64,000 nucleotides of DNA, taken from the NCBI RefSeq assembly GCF_963675165.1, contig NC_087386.1, forward strand, positions 3,912,169 to 3,976,168, given 5' to 3'. How positions within the stretch are numbered: the first letter of the stretch is position 1; each line of letters starts with the position of its first letter. The position numbers and the translations under genes are program-made. Of the stretch, positions 31,858 to 43,533 are shown in pieces. The notes under the pieces were generated by a model, which saw only the letters and a list, made by a program, of their open reading frames with translations, searched no databases and was not told the DNA's origin. The stretch comes from Halichondria panicea. Taxonomy: Eukaryota > Porifera > Demospongiae > Suberitida > Halichondriidae.

Positions 31858-34010
31858 TCGATGTTTACCAAAGAGGTCGATGTTTACCAAGGATGCTAAA
31901 CTCCCAAAGATGTACTGGGCAGAATCAATCTCTACGGCTGTGTACCTGAGAAACCGTTGCCCATCTAAAGCTGTAAAAGGAAAGACTCCTTTCGAAAAAC
32001 TGTTTGAACAGAAACCGAAAGTGAACAATTTGAGAGTTTTCGGATGCGATGCATAATTATGTCCACATTCCAAAAGACGAGCGAGAAAAATTGGACTCAA
32101 AAGCCAAGAAATGTGTATTTCTGGGGTACGGCGACACCACGAAGGGCTTCAGGCTCTATGACCCAGAAAAGAGAAGAGTAATATTCAGCAGGGATGTAGT
32201 ATTCCACGAAACTGAAACTGAGAAAACTGAATCAAGCTCAGACTCTATCTCAACCAATTTCGACTCAATCGACTCAGACAAACTGATAATCGAAAACCAC
32301 GAAGGCCAGGAAGTTCCTAGTCAAGAGATTGATGAAGCATCTCAACCACCAGGGAACCTGAACCAGTAAGAAGGTCAACCAGAGAAAGAAAACAACCCAA
32401 TTACTATGGGAGAGAAGAAACAAACCTGACACTAGTACAGGAACCTACCTTGTATAACGAAGCAATCTCTTGCCCTGACGAAGAAAAATGGAGAAATGCG
32501 ATGAAAACTGAAATGAAGTCTCTCAAAGACAACAACGTTTAGGATCGGGAGCTGGTGGAGCTACCCTCAGGACGAAAGAAGGTCGGTAGTAAGTGGGTGT
32601 ATAAGTTGAAAACTGGTGCAGACGGAAAAATCGAACGCTACAAAGCAAGACTGGTTGCACAGGGATTTCTCAAAAGTTGAACTGACTATGACGAAACATT
32701 TTGCCCTGTCGCAAGACAAGAATCCCTCGGAGTATTGATGTCATTGTCCGTGCAGTATGGACTCAAACTACATCAAACAGATGTGGCTACAGCATTTCTC
32801 AATGGAAATCTTGAGGAGGAGGTGTATATGGCTCAACCAGAAGGTTTCAAATCTGAAGGACGAGAACACTTAGTTTGCAAGCTTAAAAAGAGCATCTATG
32901 GTTTGAAACAATCACCTCGGTGTGGAACACGGCCTATCTCAAGAAAATTGGATTCACACAAACGAATAGTGATCCCTGTATATACTACAAGGGCACAGGA
33001 GGAGAACTTGTGTACATGGGTGTATATGTCGACGATATCATCTTTGCTGCGAAGATTGACGAACAGTTGCAACAAGTAAAGAATGCTCTGGCAAAGGAAT
33101 TTGAAATAAAGGACCTTGGAAAGTTGCACTATTTCCTAGGAATGTCAGTTGTCCAATATGACGAAAACAAATCGGTATGGATTGGTCAACCTGTCTACAC
33201 TGAAAACCTATTGACAAAGTACAGCTATGCAAGAATGCAAACCTGTATCAACACCTGTGGAACCTGGAGCAAAGCTGAAAATAGCTGAAGAAACTGATGA
33301 ATGTGTGGACCAACAGCTGTATCAGTCAGCAATTGGAAGTCTGATGTATCTCTCAGTTGGTACAAGACCCGATATCACCTATGCAGTGAGCAGTCTATCG
33401 AGATATTCAGCAAATCCAACAAAAGAGCACTGGAGTGCAGTAAAACGAGTAATGAGATACGTGAAAGGAACGACCAAACTCGGAATTTACTACTCCAACG
33501 AAAATTCAAACGAATTGATCGGTTACTCGGATGCAGATTGGGGAGGAGACATAAACGACAGAAAGTCTACCTCTGGCTATATCTTCAAGCTGAACGGTGG
33601 AGCTGTATCTTGGAGAAGCAAGAAACAGTCAGGCGTTGCATTATCTACGGCTGAAGCTGAATATGTTGCACTGTCAGCAGCAGCTCAGGAAGCAATGTGG
33701 TTGAAACAGCTTATGTCTGAACAGAACTAACCACCTCAAACGACCAGCCAATAACGATTTTTGAAGATAATCAATCGGCAATTGCAATGACTCACAATCC
33801 ACAATTTCACGGACGTTCTAAACATATCGGTATTAAGTATCATTTTGTGAGAGAACATGTTCAAGCTGGAGACATTAAACTTGTGTATTGTCCTACTGGA
33901 GAAATGACCGCTGATATGCTTACCAAGGGTCTAAGTCGAGAAAGTTTCTGCAAACTATGTATTCAAGCAGGAATAGCGAACTCAAACGAACATTACCTCA
34001 AGTGAGGAGG
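31858..34010 (+). pseudogene. Ty1/copia-type retrotransposon, 5'-truncated and inactive
   Basis: Order as in Pseudoviridae-type elements: end of integrase (AKLPKMYWAESISTAVYLRN, then VFLGYGDTTKGFRLYDP), reverse transcriptase (KARLVAQGF, QTDVATAFLNGNLEEEVYM, KSIYGLKQSPR, VYMGVYVDDIIFA, IKDLGKLHYFLGM) and RNase H (SDADWGGDINDRKSTSGYIF, STAEAEYVALSAAAQEA, KHIGIKYHFVREH). The catalytic YVDD is present, but in-frame stops at about 32050, 32540 and 32680 and frameshifts near 32920, 33230 and 33730 break the frame. Gag, protease and the integrase core are missing. Copia elements are usually rare in animals, hence of some interest. Confidence 0.9.
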
Positions 34011-34012
34011 AG

Positions 34013-34350
34013 TGTTGTTATTATTATGTGTATGTGTGTGCACTTGACTAATGTGTACATTGTTTACTTAGTTAATTTGTACTGTAGCTATGGTTTCTGT
34101 TATAGGTATATGTTAAGTAGGTTAATTACTTCCTGTGGAGCAGAGACTCCTTTTGTGTTAACAATAGATTCTTTGTTGTAAAGAGGCCCTGCGCGTCTCT
34201 CTTGGTTTTGGTGCATGTATGATCTCTGTTTTGTCAGTTGTTACTTTTGTCTATCTTGTTTAATGTTAAACCCTTGTCAAATCTTGAGCTGACTCCGCCG
34301 CTTAGCTAGTTCTAGCACTCAACTTTGCCAACATTAGATTCATAGCGAAA
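34013..34350 (+). repeat. Probable 3' LTR region of the copia element
   Basis: A polypurine tract GTGAGGAGGAG (about 34002-34012) follows the last RNase H codons and is followed by TGTTGTTATTA, the expected TG start of an LTR. Without a 5' LTR the right border cannot be fixed; the end given is a guess. Confidence 0.45.
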
Positions 34351-34619
34351 TTTGTATGCGTGGGTGCAACTGTTGCCCATAACCTTAACATGACATATCG
34401 ACGTCTAAAGCCATAAAACTATAACTATAAAGAAGGATATAGCATAACGAGCGTACATAAGATACTGAGATCACAACATAATTATATTAACGCCAAACCT
34501 AATTACACCAATATCCATTACTAATTGTTTATATGCAGTGTTATGTTTACTGAGTATAATACAACAGTGGGTATCATAATTATTAATACACATGCTGATG
34601 CTGGTCAACACTCCTCTCT

Positions 34620-36497
34620 TCACTCTGCATGGGTGTCAGCAACATGGGTCATGTTTTGTGGTTCGGTGTATTGTTCTGGGTTTAGAAGTCTGTGTGGTAG
34701 TCGAGTGTCATCCAGAAAGTCATAACCAGTCCACCACACTTTGATTCGATTGATAAGTGTTTGTCCGAATCTTCTTCGTGTGAATATCCAGTACACGCAC
34801 AGACAAGATATGTAAATTAAGGGAATGAAAGCAATGAATACTGACAAAGTGTAGCATCCTTTGGTGTAATACCATGATTTAACTGCTGCAGTGTTAGCAG
34901 CACTTAGACAAGTGTAGTAAAGAGCCAATAAAGTGTAGAACGTTAAGTCAATTTTAGTGTAATGCGATACAGCACTCTTGTGTGGTTGAATTTGAGACAG
35001 CAAAATAATTATAAGGAGAATAAATAAAACGGCGAGAGGGAAATAGAGACTCCCAAGAGTGACCATATAAATTAAAAACAAGATAAACCTGGACAAAAGA
35101 TCAATAGCAGCAAACCACCTACAATCTCTGGTTCCTCGCTCTGTGCCATCCTTGTAACAGCCATTAACTGAGTCCATGAATGTGCGAAGAATGAAAGAAT
35201 CACAGCTAAAAAGACAGTGAAAACATCGGCAAGGATATATCAACAAGAATAGGATAGGAATAAATGAAAACAAAAAAATGAATGTCAGTGCGAGAATAGC
35301 ATAAGGAAGATGGACTTGTCCAAAGTAGTCGATTGCACTGTCATAGTAGAGAACAAGTTTTGCATTTTGTTGCAGCTCCGAATTCTCATGACCCGAAATA
35401 ATAGAAACGAAAGTAGGTACCAGAAGATCAAATGAAGTGCAGAGAATTTTAAAACAAGAGAGTTGAAAGAAAGTAGCATACGCATCAATAATTGAAGTAC
35501 GAATGTCCCAATTTCTACGAAACAACGTGAAAATGCATCGAAATGGTCTCCAGAATACAACTACAATTCGGACATTTCTATCATGTAGTTCAATCAGTAC
35601 ATACGAAACTACAGTAAGAAAGAATGGGTAGATAGCAATAACGTAGTCAAGTGCTATAACGGTGAGAGGTGGCATTTTCAAGCATATGCCCCAATTAAAT
35701 AAACGAAAGAAGTCTAAATTCCATATTCCAAAGAGGGAGGAAAGAAATTTGATGGGATAGTTCAATGTTGGTTCTAACTCTAGTAGCAGTGTAACAGTGC
35801 GAGCAAATTGTGGCAAACTTACAGCCTGAGCAAATATAACATACCCATGCAAGTGGGAAGATGTGATATTGATCTTAAAGAAGAGTACTAGAAAATAGAA
35901 GACAGTGAGAGGGGCAAGAGCAATTGCAAAATATTTCCATAAGTTCGTATTTCCTTCTTTGCAGTTGACACAGGTCATGTTGTATGAGTATGCTTGGATG
36001 TAGAAACCAGTCAGACATCTACCACACAATCGACCAGTTCTGTATCTTGTTCTATTATATGATAGAGGCTGATTGCACATTAGTTCATTGACAGATGAAA
36101 GGCTCTTTTTGCTGGAACCAAATGCTATCGCGTACAGTTTGTCATGTAACCTTTTTCCACTGCTGAAGCAATTTTCTATACAAGCTCCTACTTCAATACT
36201 GTTGCTTGTCTCATTATAAGTCATGCAGTGGCAGTCAAGCACAAATAACTTCTGAGAGTCACTATTACATTTTAATATACCATCAAAGAACTCAATTTTT
36301 TTACAGACACATCTTTGATGACCTGAATCATACCTTGTCCACGGTACACAGTCATTAGAAGCCTCTATCAATGTGCTACCATTTAGAAGTTCCAATGGTT
36401 GATTTTTATCATCGAGAGTATGACCAAAACTGAACACCACAAGTCCTAGTGCAAATAGTGCTATAACTTTTCTTAAGAGTGCCATGTCAGTACTCAA
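34620..36497 (-). CDS. Cys-rich multi-pass membrane protein, paralogue A
   Basis: 625 residues, one exon. Signal peptide about residues 8-26, then an extracellular Cys-rich region of about 150 residues with CVPWTRYDSGHQRCVCKK, CHCMTYN, ACIENC and the signature GRLCGRCLTGFYIQAYSYNMTC-type block. About eight TM segments follow, with conserved HLHGYVIFAQA, SYVLIELHDRNVRI, WRPFRCIFTLFRRNWDIRTS, DAYATFFQLSCFK, NGCYKDGTERGTRD and QPHKSAVSHYTKID, then a short cytosolic tail. No enzyme motif seen. I associate this architecture with large uncharacterised families in sponge genomes; function unknown, sensory or adhesion roles are only guesses. About 55-60 percent identical by eye to the next gene upstream. 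Confidence 0.8.
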   Translation of the reverse strand: MSTDMALLRKVIALFALGLVVFSFGHTLDDKNQPLELLNGSTLIEASNDCVPWTRYDSGHQRCVCKKIEFFDGILKCNSDSQKLFVLDCHCMTYNETSNSIEVGACIENCFSSGKRLHDKLYAIAFGSSKKSLSSVNELMCNQPLSYNRTRYRTGRLCGRCLTGFYIQAYSYNMTCVNCKEGNTNLWKYFAIALAPLTVFYFLVLFFKINITSSHLHGYVIFAQAVSLPQFARTVTLLLELEPTLNYPIKFLSSLFGIWNLDFFRLFNWGICLKMPPLTVIALDYVIAIYPFFLTVVSYVLIELHDRNVRIVVVFWRPFRCIFTLFRRNWDIRTSIIDAYATFFQLSCFKILCTSFDLLVPTFVSIISGHENSELQQNAKLVLYYDSAIDYFGQVHLPYAILALTFIFLFSFIPILFLLIYPCRCFHCLFSCDSFILRTFMDSVNGCYKDGTERGTRDCRWFAAIDLLSRFILFLIYMVTLGSLYFPLAVLFILLIIILLSQIQPHKSAVSHYTKIDLTFYTLLALYYTCLSAANTAAVKSWYYTKGCYTLSVFIAFIPLIYISCLCVYWIFTRRRFGQTLINRIKVWWTGYDFLDDTRLPHRLLNPEQYTEPQNMTHVADTHAE

Positions 36498-36697
36498 GCT
36501 ATATCAATTTGGTCTAAATCTACATATTGTAGAAATCATTATAAGGCATCATTTGTTTATTTAGCCATGTTCCCTCCCAAAAGGTTTCAATTTACACTAA
36601 TTATACAAACGGAACACAAACCAAAGTACTGAGGTTTTCCTTAATCGGAAGTTTAGTATAGTTTGCATGCAACACACTGCAGTATAATATTGAATAA

Positions 36698-38584
36698 TTA
36701 AGTATCAGAAACACGAATTCTAGATTTGCTACTGACAGCAATACTGTCAGTATCATCCCTAGCGTATTGGTCAGGATTCATTACTCGATCTGCGAGAGAA
36801 TCTTCCAGATTATCATATCCTATTCTTAATGGTCGGATACGGCTAATTATTGTTTCCAAACATCTTCTTTGTGCTCTTGTGACTATCCAGTAAACTGAGA
36901 GGCATGTTATATACAGCAACGGTATAAAGGCGACTACTAGTGAAATCACAAAGCACACCATTGTAAATTGTCTTGCTTTTACTGTAGCTATGTCCGTAGA
37001 ATTAAGAGCAGTATAGTAGAGTGCTAGTAGACAGTAGAATGTCACATCAATTTTAGTATAGTGAGATAAACTCTTCTTGTGGGGTTGTACATGGCTGAGT
37101 AAAAGAATAATAAAAAGAATCACTATGGTACCCAGTGGAAAGTAAAGGCTTCCACGAGTAAATAGAAATACCAAAAATAATATCAGTCTGGACAAAATAT
37201 CAACAGCGGCAAACCATCGATAATCTCTGGTTCCTTGCTCAGTACCGTCCTTGTAGCAGCCATTAATGGAATCCATGAATGCACGAACAATATTAAAATT
37301 GAGGTTAAAATGATTCAATACGTACTGGAAACAGCCACATGGATAAATACAAAGAATCACAATCGGAAGGATAGTAAAAACCAGCAGAAAAGTGATAGCT
37401 AAAACAGCATATGGAAGATGCTCCTCTCCGAAAAAATCCACTGTTCCATCATAATAGAGCACTAGTGTTGTGTCCTTGTCTGATTCACTAGGGCCAACCG
37501 TGTATACGTAAGTGGGTATGAGAAGATCAAATGAAATACAAAGAGTCTTAAAACAAGAAAGTTGAAAGAATGTGGCATATGCATCTATGATAGAAGTGCG
37601 AATGTCCCAGTTCCTACGAAACAGAGTGAAAATCCAACGAAATGGTCTCCAGATTAGTACTATTATCCGTACATTCCTATCATGTAACTCGATCAGTATG
37701 TATGAAGCAGCACTAAGAATAAATGGATAAACAGCAATGGTGTAGTCTAGTGCTCTCACTGACAACGGTTGCATGTCTAAGCATATTCCCCAGTCAAACA
37801 TTTTTAAGAAATCAAGATTCCACAAGCAGAATAGAGACCCTAAAAATTTTACAGGGTTTTCCAAATTTGGCTGTGAGTCTAAGGTCAGTATGATGAGGCG
37901 GCCAAATTCTGGTAGAGCTAATGCTTGAGCAAAAATGACAAACCCATGTAAGTGTGATGATGTCGTATTGATTTTAAAAAACAAAATGATGAAAAAAAAC
38001 AAAGTAGTGGGAGGTAGAGAAAAAACGAAATATTTCCACATATTTCTGTTTCCTTCTGTGCAGTTCACACAGGTTAAGTTGTATGAATAAGCCAATGGTG
38101 AAAAGCCAGGAAGGCATTTACCACACAATCGCCCAGCTCTGTTGAATTTCTTCTCACACATTTTCTCATTGATAGAAGGAAGAGAGTTTTTTTGAGGAGG
38201 GGTGTGACAGTGGTAAAGGGCATCCTCTAAATGCTGCTCTAGCTTCATGCAATTTTGAACACAAGCCCCTACATCAATACTTTCACTGATTGGGTCGTAG
38301 GTCATACAATAGCAATCCAATACAGACAAATACTGTGTGTTTTCATCACATTTTAATTTGCCATCAAAGGTGTACTTGTCATCTAAGCACACACAGCCTG
38401 TGCCACTTGGCTTGGTCCATGGCACAATGCCACATGCAGCATAGGTACCTGACCCAGAAGTGGTATTCAACTGAACGTCAAAGCTGCAGAGTACAGTCTT
38501 TGAAATTGCTATGAATATCACAAGAACATTGATCTGTAGCATGATAAGCTGGCCGTTGGAACAAGAGTAGATAGTCAAGTGCAA
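36698..38584 (-). CDS. Cys-rich multi-pass membrane protein, paralogue B
   Basis: 628 residues, intronless, same strand as paralogue A and 200 bp upstream of it. Signal peptide about residues 16-36; Cys-rich ectodomain (CGIVPWTKPSGTGCVC, CYCMTYD, ACVQNC, GRLCGKCLPGF, YSYNLTCVNC) with several Asn-X-Ser/Thr sites; about eight TM segments. The loop IELHDRNVRI...WRPFRWIFTLFRRNWDIRTS and IIDAYATFFQLSCFK are nearly identical to paralogue A, while the N-terminal 60 residues and C-terminal tail differ. Both genes are fully open, which argues for function. The conserved basic loop is likely cytosolic. Upstream Met at 38584 retained; a second Met sixteen codons in would shorten the signal peptide. Confidence 0.8.
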   Translation of the reverse strand: MHLTIYSCSNGQLIMLQINVLVIFIAISKTVLCSFDVQLNTTSGSGTYAACGIVPWTKPSGTGCVCLDDKYTFDGKLKCDENTQYLSVLDCYCMTYDPISESIDVGACVQNCMKLEQHLEDALYHCHTPPQKNSLPSINEKMCEKKFNRAGRLCGKCLPGFSPLAYSYNLTCVNCTEGNRNMWKYFVFSLPPTTLFFFIILFFKINTTSSHLHGFVIFAQALALPEFGRLIILTLDSQPNLENPVKFLGSLFCLWNLDFLKMFDWGICLDMQPLSVRALDYTIAVYPFILSAASYILIELHDRNVRIIVLIWRPFRWIFTLFRRNWDIRTSIIDAYATFFQLSCFKTLCISFDLLIPTYVYTVGPSESDKDTTLVLYYDGTVDFFGEEHLPYAVLAITFLLVFTILPIVILCIYPCGCFQYVLNHFNLNFNIVRAFMDSINGCYKDGTEQGTRDYRWFAAVDILSRLILFLVFLFTRGSLYFPLGTIVILFIILLLSHVQPHKKSLSHYTKIDVTFYCLLALYYTALNSTDIATVKARQFTMVCFVISLVVAFIPLLYITCLSVYWIVTRAQRRCLETIISRIRPLRIGYDNLEDSLADRVMNPDQYARDDTDSIAVSSKSRIRVSDT

Positions 38585-40260
38585 TCTTGGCTTGATAACT
38601 ATAACTGCTTTTATAATTATGTCCTATACTTCATAACAAAAGTTCTCTTTACAGAAAGTGACTTGTACGTATAGCTTTCTACTTCAGAGTTATCTAAACT
38701 AATGTTTCCCAAATTTACTTTTTATATAGTGTATGTACACAACATGTTAATAATGATGCCACAAGGCAAAAACTGCCTTGAGGCCTGTTTCGAATTCGCT
38801 TCGGTCAAAAAGTGTGTGTTTAGAAAAGGAGCTTAATGGAAACAGAGTAAAGAACGATTTTGAACCCTCAAAAAAGAAGAGAAAAACTCTGCTCCCAAAT
38901 CGTCCTTTTATTCGGAGGTTCCACTTTTTTAACAGACTTGTATATTGAGCTTTTAATGCTCGTGGCTTGCTGGAATCCACGAAATGCAATATTAGCCCTC
39001 GAAAATTATTACCAGCATACGGTACCATAATATCTAAAATGCATCTACACGTAGCCACCAGCTCAGCTTCTGTTTTAGAAGATAGACAGTAATATACGTA
39101 TAGGCACCCTAATAGAACCTGAAATTGAGGCTATACAATCTAAGATTATAATTATAGCCTTGATCGTCTAACAGCTATATACTACTCCTGCGCCTCGCGT
39201 ATGTCGTACCCCAGGCCCTCTGCAGTCAGAGGATCTGGAGAGGTTCAAGTTCACTGTATAAGATGCTTCGCACTCTAATAGCTAGAACTGCACTAGTCCG
39301 CTCACTCCCCATATGCCGAGTTAGTTATTTGCCAATCTGATATAAAAGTGAAAACTCGTACCGTATTTTAGTGTGCAATGTTCGAGTCACTAATTAATTT
39401 CGTGGGTTGACTGTTTACCGGAAACACTCCCAGGCCACGCCTTCAACTTCGCACGTTATAGATGGCTAACCCACAAAAACAGCGGCGAAAATTCAGCCCC
39501 TACATTAGGGCTTCCCGGTCAATGATAATGCACTAGTTCAGCCAAATGAATAGTTACCAGTGAAGTATTAAAACAGTGTAGTGTTGACCGGATGGAACCG
39601 CAAGTCACTTTTAGGTTTTTTCCCCATAAAATTAATGGATAATCACTGTATACTGTATATAGCGGGTAATTTTCGGGGGACAAATTATTCGTGGTTCAGC
39701 AATATTGAGACATTTCGTGGGTAATATTTTCGTGGTAGCTGTGCTTGCACTGCAGGTAAAGGTAGGCAAGGTCGCTTCATTCATGAGTAAAATATTCGTG
39801 GTCAGACCTCCAACCACGAAAACCACGAATATTTTGCCCCATGAAAATTACCCGCTATACGGTATACACATACACTGATACAGCATTATAAGTGGATGGC
39901 GAAAAAAGTTTCGCTCGCAAATTTTGCTTAATGCCTTCCATAAAGTTATTTTTTCAGAAATAAGCCCTATAAGCTCGATCCTACACTAATGACCCTTTCA
40001 ATAAAGCTGTTGTATAGGAGTGCAAATACAATTTTGGAAGTTTATGCTGAATTTGCACACAGAATTTAAGGTTTCACGCATGCAGCACTATACAGTCGAT
40101 GATGGTACAGCTACCATGGTTCATCATGCAGTCATCATCATATAATTATGGCCTAATACATTGTAGGTATAAAACTAGTACACAATTTGAAAGGAACTCA
40201 TTATAGCAGCTTGATAGCGAACTGGCCAAAATAGAACTAATATATCACATGCACATTCAA
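38585..40260. other. Intergenic, one MITE
   Basis: No supported gene. A minus-strand open frame at 38747-39058 is low-complexity-like and unsupported. A TA-flanked MITE lies at 39653-39862. Confidence 0.4.
39653..39862. mobile_element. 210-bp MITE, TIR C[T/C]GTATA(TA)GCGGGTAATTTTC
   Basis: Ends CTGTATATAGCGGGTAATTTTC-like and GAAAATTACCCGCTATACGG, flanked by TA. The interior repeats ATTCGTGGT / ACCACGAAAACCACGAAT. Belongs to the TA-CCGTA group that also has members at 45518, 45759 and 47274. Confidence 0.75.
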
Positions 40261-40263
40261 GCA

Positions 40264-40879
40264 AAATGAAGACCCTATACAGATCGTTGTTCTAGCTGCT
40301 TGTCTGCTGGCTACAACTTACTGTATGTGCCAATGTAGAGTCCATACTTACTGCTATGCTGAGGGAAATGAATGACGACAATGCAATGCAGCAGGCCTAG
40401 GTATATATACTATATAAATGCATGCAAAAGTAATCATACATTCTCTTCTATATCTGCATACATGCACTTGTGCATGCAGGGGACAGGGAATTGCATACCA
40501 CCAACTCCCACTATGGAGGATCAAATGGCCCAGTCGATGTGTCAGGCTGCAGCAGTTACGTACCATGCAGGATTTGGAGTTGTCTACACTGTTGGTCGTG
40601 GTTGTGAGCACCCCAAAGGTGTTGGTGGACCCACTGCAAAACACAACTGTCACGACATCTGCAATAGCCATAATTTGCCAGCAGCCTCATCGCTACAAAT
40701 GCATAGCTGCATTCCATGTGTACAGGAATCACCCAGCTACTAATCCTGCAGGAGACGTCGGTTCATCAACACTTGGTCTTGCTTCGGCTGAAGTCAAATG
40801 CAATTACTATTGGAAGGGCTGTGGGCCGAATTTCTGCTGCTGCTTTTTGCCTTTCAACCACCAGCAGCCATGCACTTGA
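40264..40879 (+). pseudogene. Small Cys-rich secreted protein gene, frame-disrupted
   Basis: Pieces of one small secreted protein: a signal-peptide-like QIVVLAACLLATTY ending at a donor (GTATGT, about 40320); after an acceptor (GCATGCAG) the frame CIPPTPTMEDQMAQSMCQAA with CEHPKG and CHDICNS; then, one frame over, RYKCIAAFHVYRNHPA, ASAEVKC and KGCGPNFCCC. The CxDICxS ... VYxNxP ... CGPNFCCC order is one I associate with uncharacterised secreted proteins of marine invertebrates. The initiator ATG is out of frame with the signal peptide, and a second shift falls near 40680, so this is either a pseudogene or a gene with assembly indels. Confidence 0.4.
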
Positions 40880-41650
40880 TCCAATTGGCAAATAAAGTAT
40901 ATATACTGACTATGCTGAAAACTGTCATTATAATATTATTATTACAGTACGTAATATTAACAGCTGCGCGTGCTGAAGTAGATCTATTGAATTCATTGTT
41001 ATTGCTGCGTGTATTTGATTGCTGTGCTAATGGCTAATTCAATGTAAATCTAGCGAGTATAAGTTGAATGAGGCAATTGAAATAATTGTCATTATAACTA
41101 GGGGTACATGGTGCAATCCTCGCTCAGCATTAAATTTTGCTTGGCTTATGACGTAATTTAGTCTTGCTTGGCTTATGACGTAATTTCTTTTGTTGCGTAA
41201 TGATCGTCACGTAAGAAAGCTAGGTTTGTGTATTCAATAAAAACAGTGTAGAACCTCTTTGTGAGATCCGAAATGGGCCAGAGAGTCTTGTGTGGATGTA
41301 CACTACATATTGTGAGAAGAGTAGGGTAGAGAAGTAGCTAGATCTAGCTAGCTGGATATGTTTGTGTAATGATCGTTTTTGTGGCGGATTGTCACGGTAA
41401 AAACCATAGTTGAAGTAAGTTCACTAACGGCCGTGCAGAGCTTCACTGTGGGACGAGAAGTCGTTCAGAGAGTCTTGTGTTGATGTAGAGTACCTGTGCT
41501 GAGTTTAGAACGAAACCGCTTGACTGGAGAGCAACTGGAGCTAGATCTAGTTTAAATCGACCAACCACCACCACCACCACCACCACTACCACTACCACTT
41601 GCACTACCACCACTACCACCGTTGATCTCGATTGAACCTAGCACGGGTAT

Positions 41651-41808
41651 TATTTCGAGGGTATAAATGTTCGTTGTTTTTGCGGATTAGGCATGTATCG
41701 CAAATATTTATAACTGCGAATTTATAATATCACATGCATGCATGCTGCAAAAAAGGCACTATAATTCCACGAAAATTAAAATCCGCAAGTTTTTATACCC
41801 TCGAAATG
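41651..41808. mobile_element. Short MITE with ATTTCGAGGGTATAAA ends
   Basis: ATTTCGAGGGTATAAA at 41652 is inverted as TTTATACCCTCGAAAT at about 41792-41807. The interior has further complementary GCGGATT/AATCCGC. Flanks TA are ambiguous. Noncoding. Confidence 0.65.
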
Positions 41809-43494
41809 TATCTGCTATATAGACGATATTGGCTTTTTAATGTTACGATCATACGGCATGGCATTTACCATTTCTTATATCACGTATGATTGGCAATTTT
41901 TTGTTAGGTAGTTTCACCTTATTCACCAAATCGCACTGTATCAGTATGTTGCGTGTATTGTATTGCTATTATCTGTAAGGTTTCACAGTACTATAATTAT
42001 ACCGCGCTTGGCTTCTTTTTGATCTTTTGCTCAACATAATTATACTTCAATACCAACTGAACAGCGCTATAGTCAATTAGAATCTCAAAAAATACAGCAG
42101 GTCTATACAAAATCAATATTAAAAATCACGACTGACTACTGTTCACTTACAAAGGAAAGATAGCTATCATTTACAGTGTGAGCTATCTCGCTAGCAAGTT
42201 CTGCTGAAGACAAAGTCAATGAGTTCAACCTTTTTTCCTGTGTTTGTGTGCGTGCATGGAATAATTATACTATATATGCCACAAAAACCTCAGCCAATAA
42301 TGCACCAAACCTGTAGAGCAAGGATATAACGCCATGCATAAGGGATTTATTGCAACTGAATTTAATCGATATGCGATGTGAATGCACCCATGCATGCCTT
42401 ATGATTGGATGTTCATGGCGTTACATGTGACGATTGACAAAAGGCTCGCTTATGCTTTTTTGGCCAATTCTATTAACTTGCATTGCACCCAATGCAAGGG
42501 TCTAATTTTGCAGTGAAAACAATGCAACTAGTTGTAAGTGTTTTCACTGCAAAATTGTTGCTAGAATCCAATAGTTACCCGAGGTACGCATGGGCAGCCA
42601 CAGTATAGTAGTTGTCTGGTTTATTTGTCTGTTTGCGACAAATGAATCTACTCACCTGGGTGCCATGGCGCTGTGTTTACAGTATGGATAGCCTTCACAC
42701 AACAAGTTATTAGTTTTAATAGTGGCAGATTTCGATGTTAAAGCTTCGTTGTCGAATAAAAGCTAAGAAGCTTGAACTTGCATGTTGAGCTAGCTACACT
42801 GTACTGTGGCACTAATACTTACAGCTGAAGTGATCCCGTACCAGGAAAAGGGTCACTAAAGTAGAAAGCTAGAATTGTGACTGGTTTGGGGAGGCTTCTT
42901 TGCTGACTCTGGATATATATGGATCCTAGCACCAAGCCGAAGGAGCCATACTTCTGTAAGACTCCAGGTTTCTTTGCTGTGATCCTCATGTCTCTAAAAG
43001 GTTCAGTATGCCTCTTGAGTTTACTCTGGTTTTGCTAGGCAGCTAGCATACATACACTACTGTACATGCACTGGATTATATCACTCAGTCTCTTCTGGTT
43101 TCTTTATGATCATGTGGTGCACCAGTCGAGGTTTGCACTTTAGTGCTCTAGTTCTAACATGAATGATAGGAAGAGTTATTATGCCTCGGTGCGCATGCGC
43201 AAACGAAGTATACGGTAGCGATAGTGTGTTCGTGTGTGTGTATCTGTGTGTGTCTGTCTGTCTGTGTAGACTGCTACAGCTGCTCAAGGATCAATGAAAT
43301 GCAAGTAAGCGTTTCTATAGGCTTCTAGCCTGGATTTAAATTTGTGGATGTGCAAAATAATGCTTCGTTCTCAAGTTATACCTAGATTTGCTTACTTGGA
43401 ATGCCATGGCAGCCTTTTCAGAAGAGTGCGTAGAAAAACTTGTCCATGGAGTGTTGCTACTCTACTTAGTAGTTAGCTCCACACTAGCCTCCTT

Positions 43495-43533
43495 CACCGG
43501 CCTTCAGTGAAGTGCAGCCTGGGATCAAAGCTA
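43495..43533. mobile_element. 39-bp TAGCCTC foldback with 9-bp imperfect TSD
   Basis: TAGCCTCC...AAAGCTA enclosing TTCACCGGCCTTCAGTGAA. Flanks GCTCCACAC and GCTCTGCAC differ at two positions. Likely a minimal deletion derivative of the family at 26711-27798. Confidence 0.45.

Noticed and set aside
38747-39058. 103-codon minus-strand open frame
   Set aside because: No domain, composition rich in Phe/Leu/Ser without conservation signal, and no splice context.
42656-42680. Minus-strand ATGGCACCCAG followed by a good donor GTGAGTAG, a possible tiny first coding exon
   Set aside because: No downstream exon on that strand could be recognised to support a gene.
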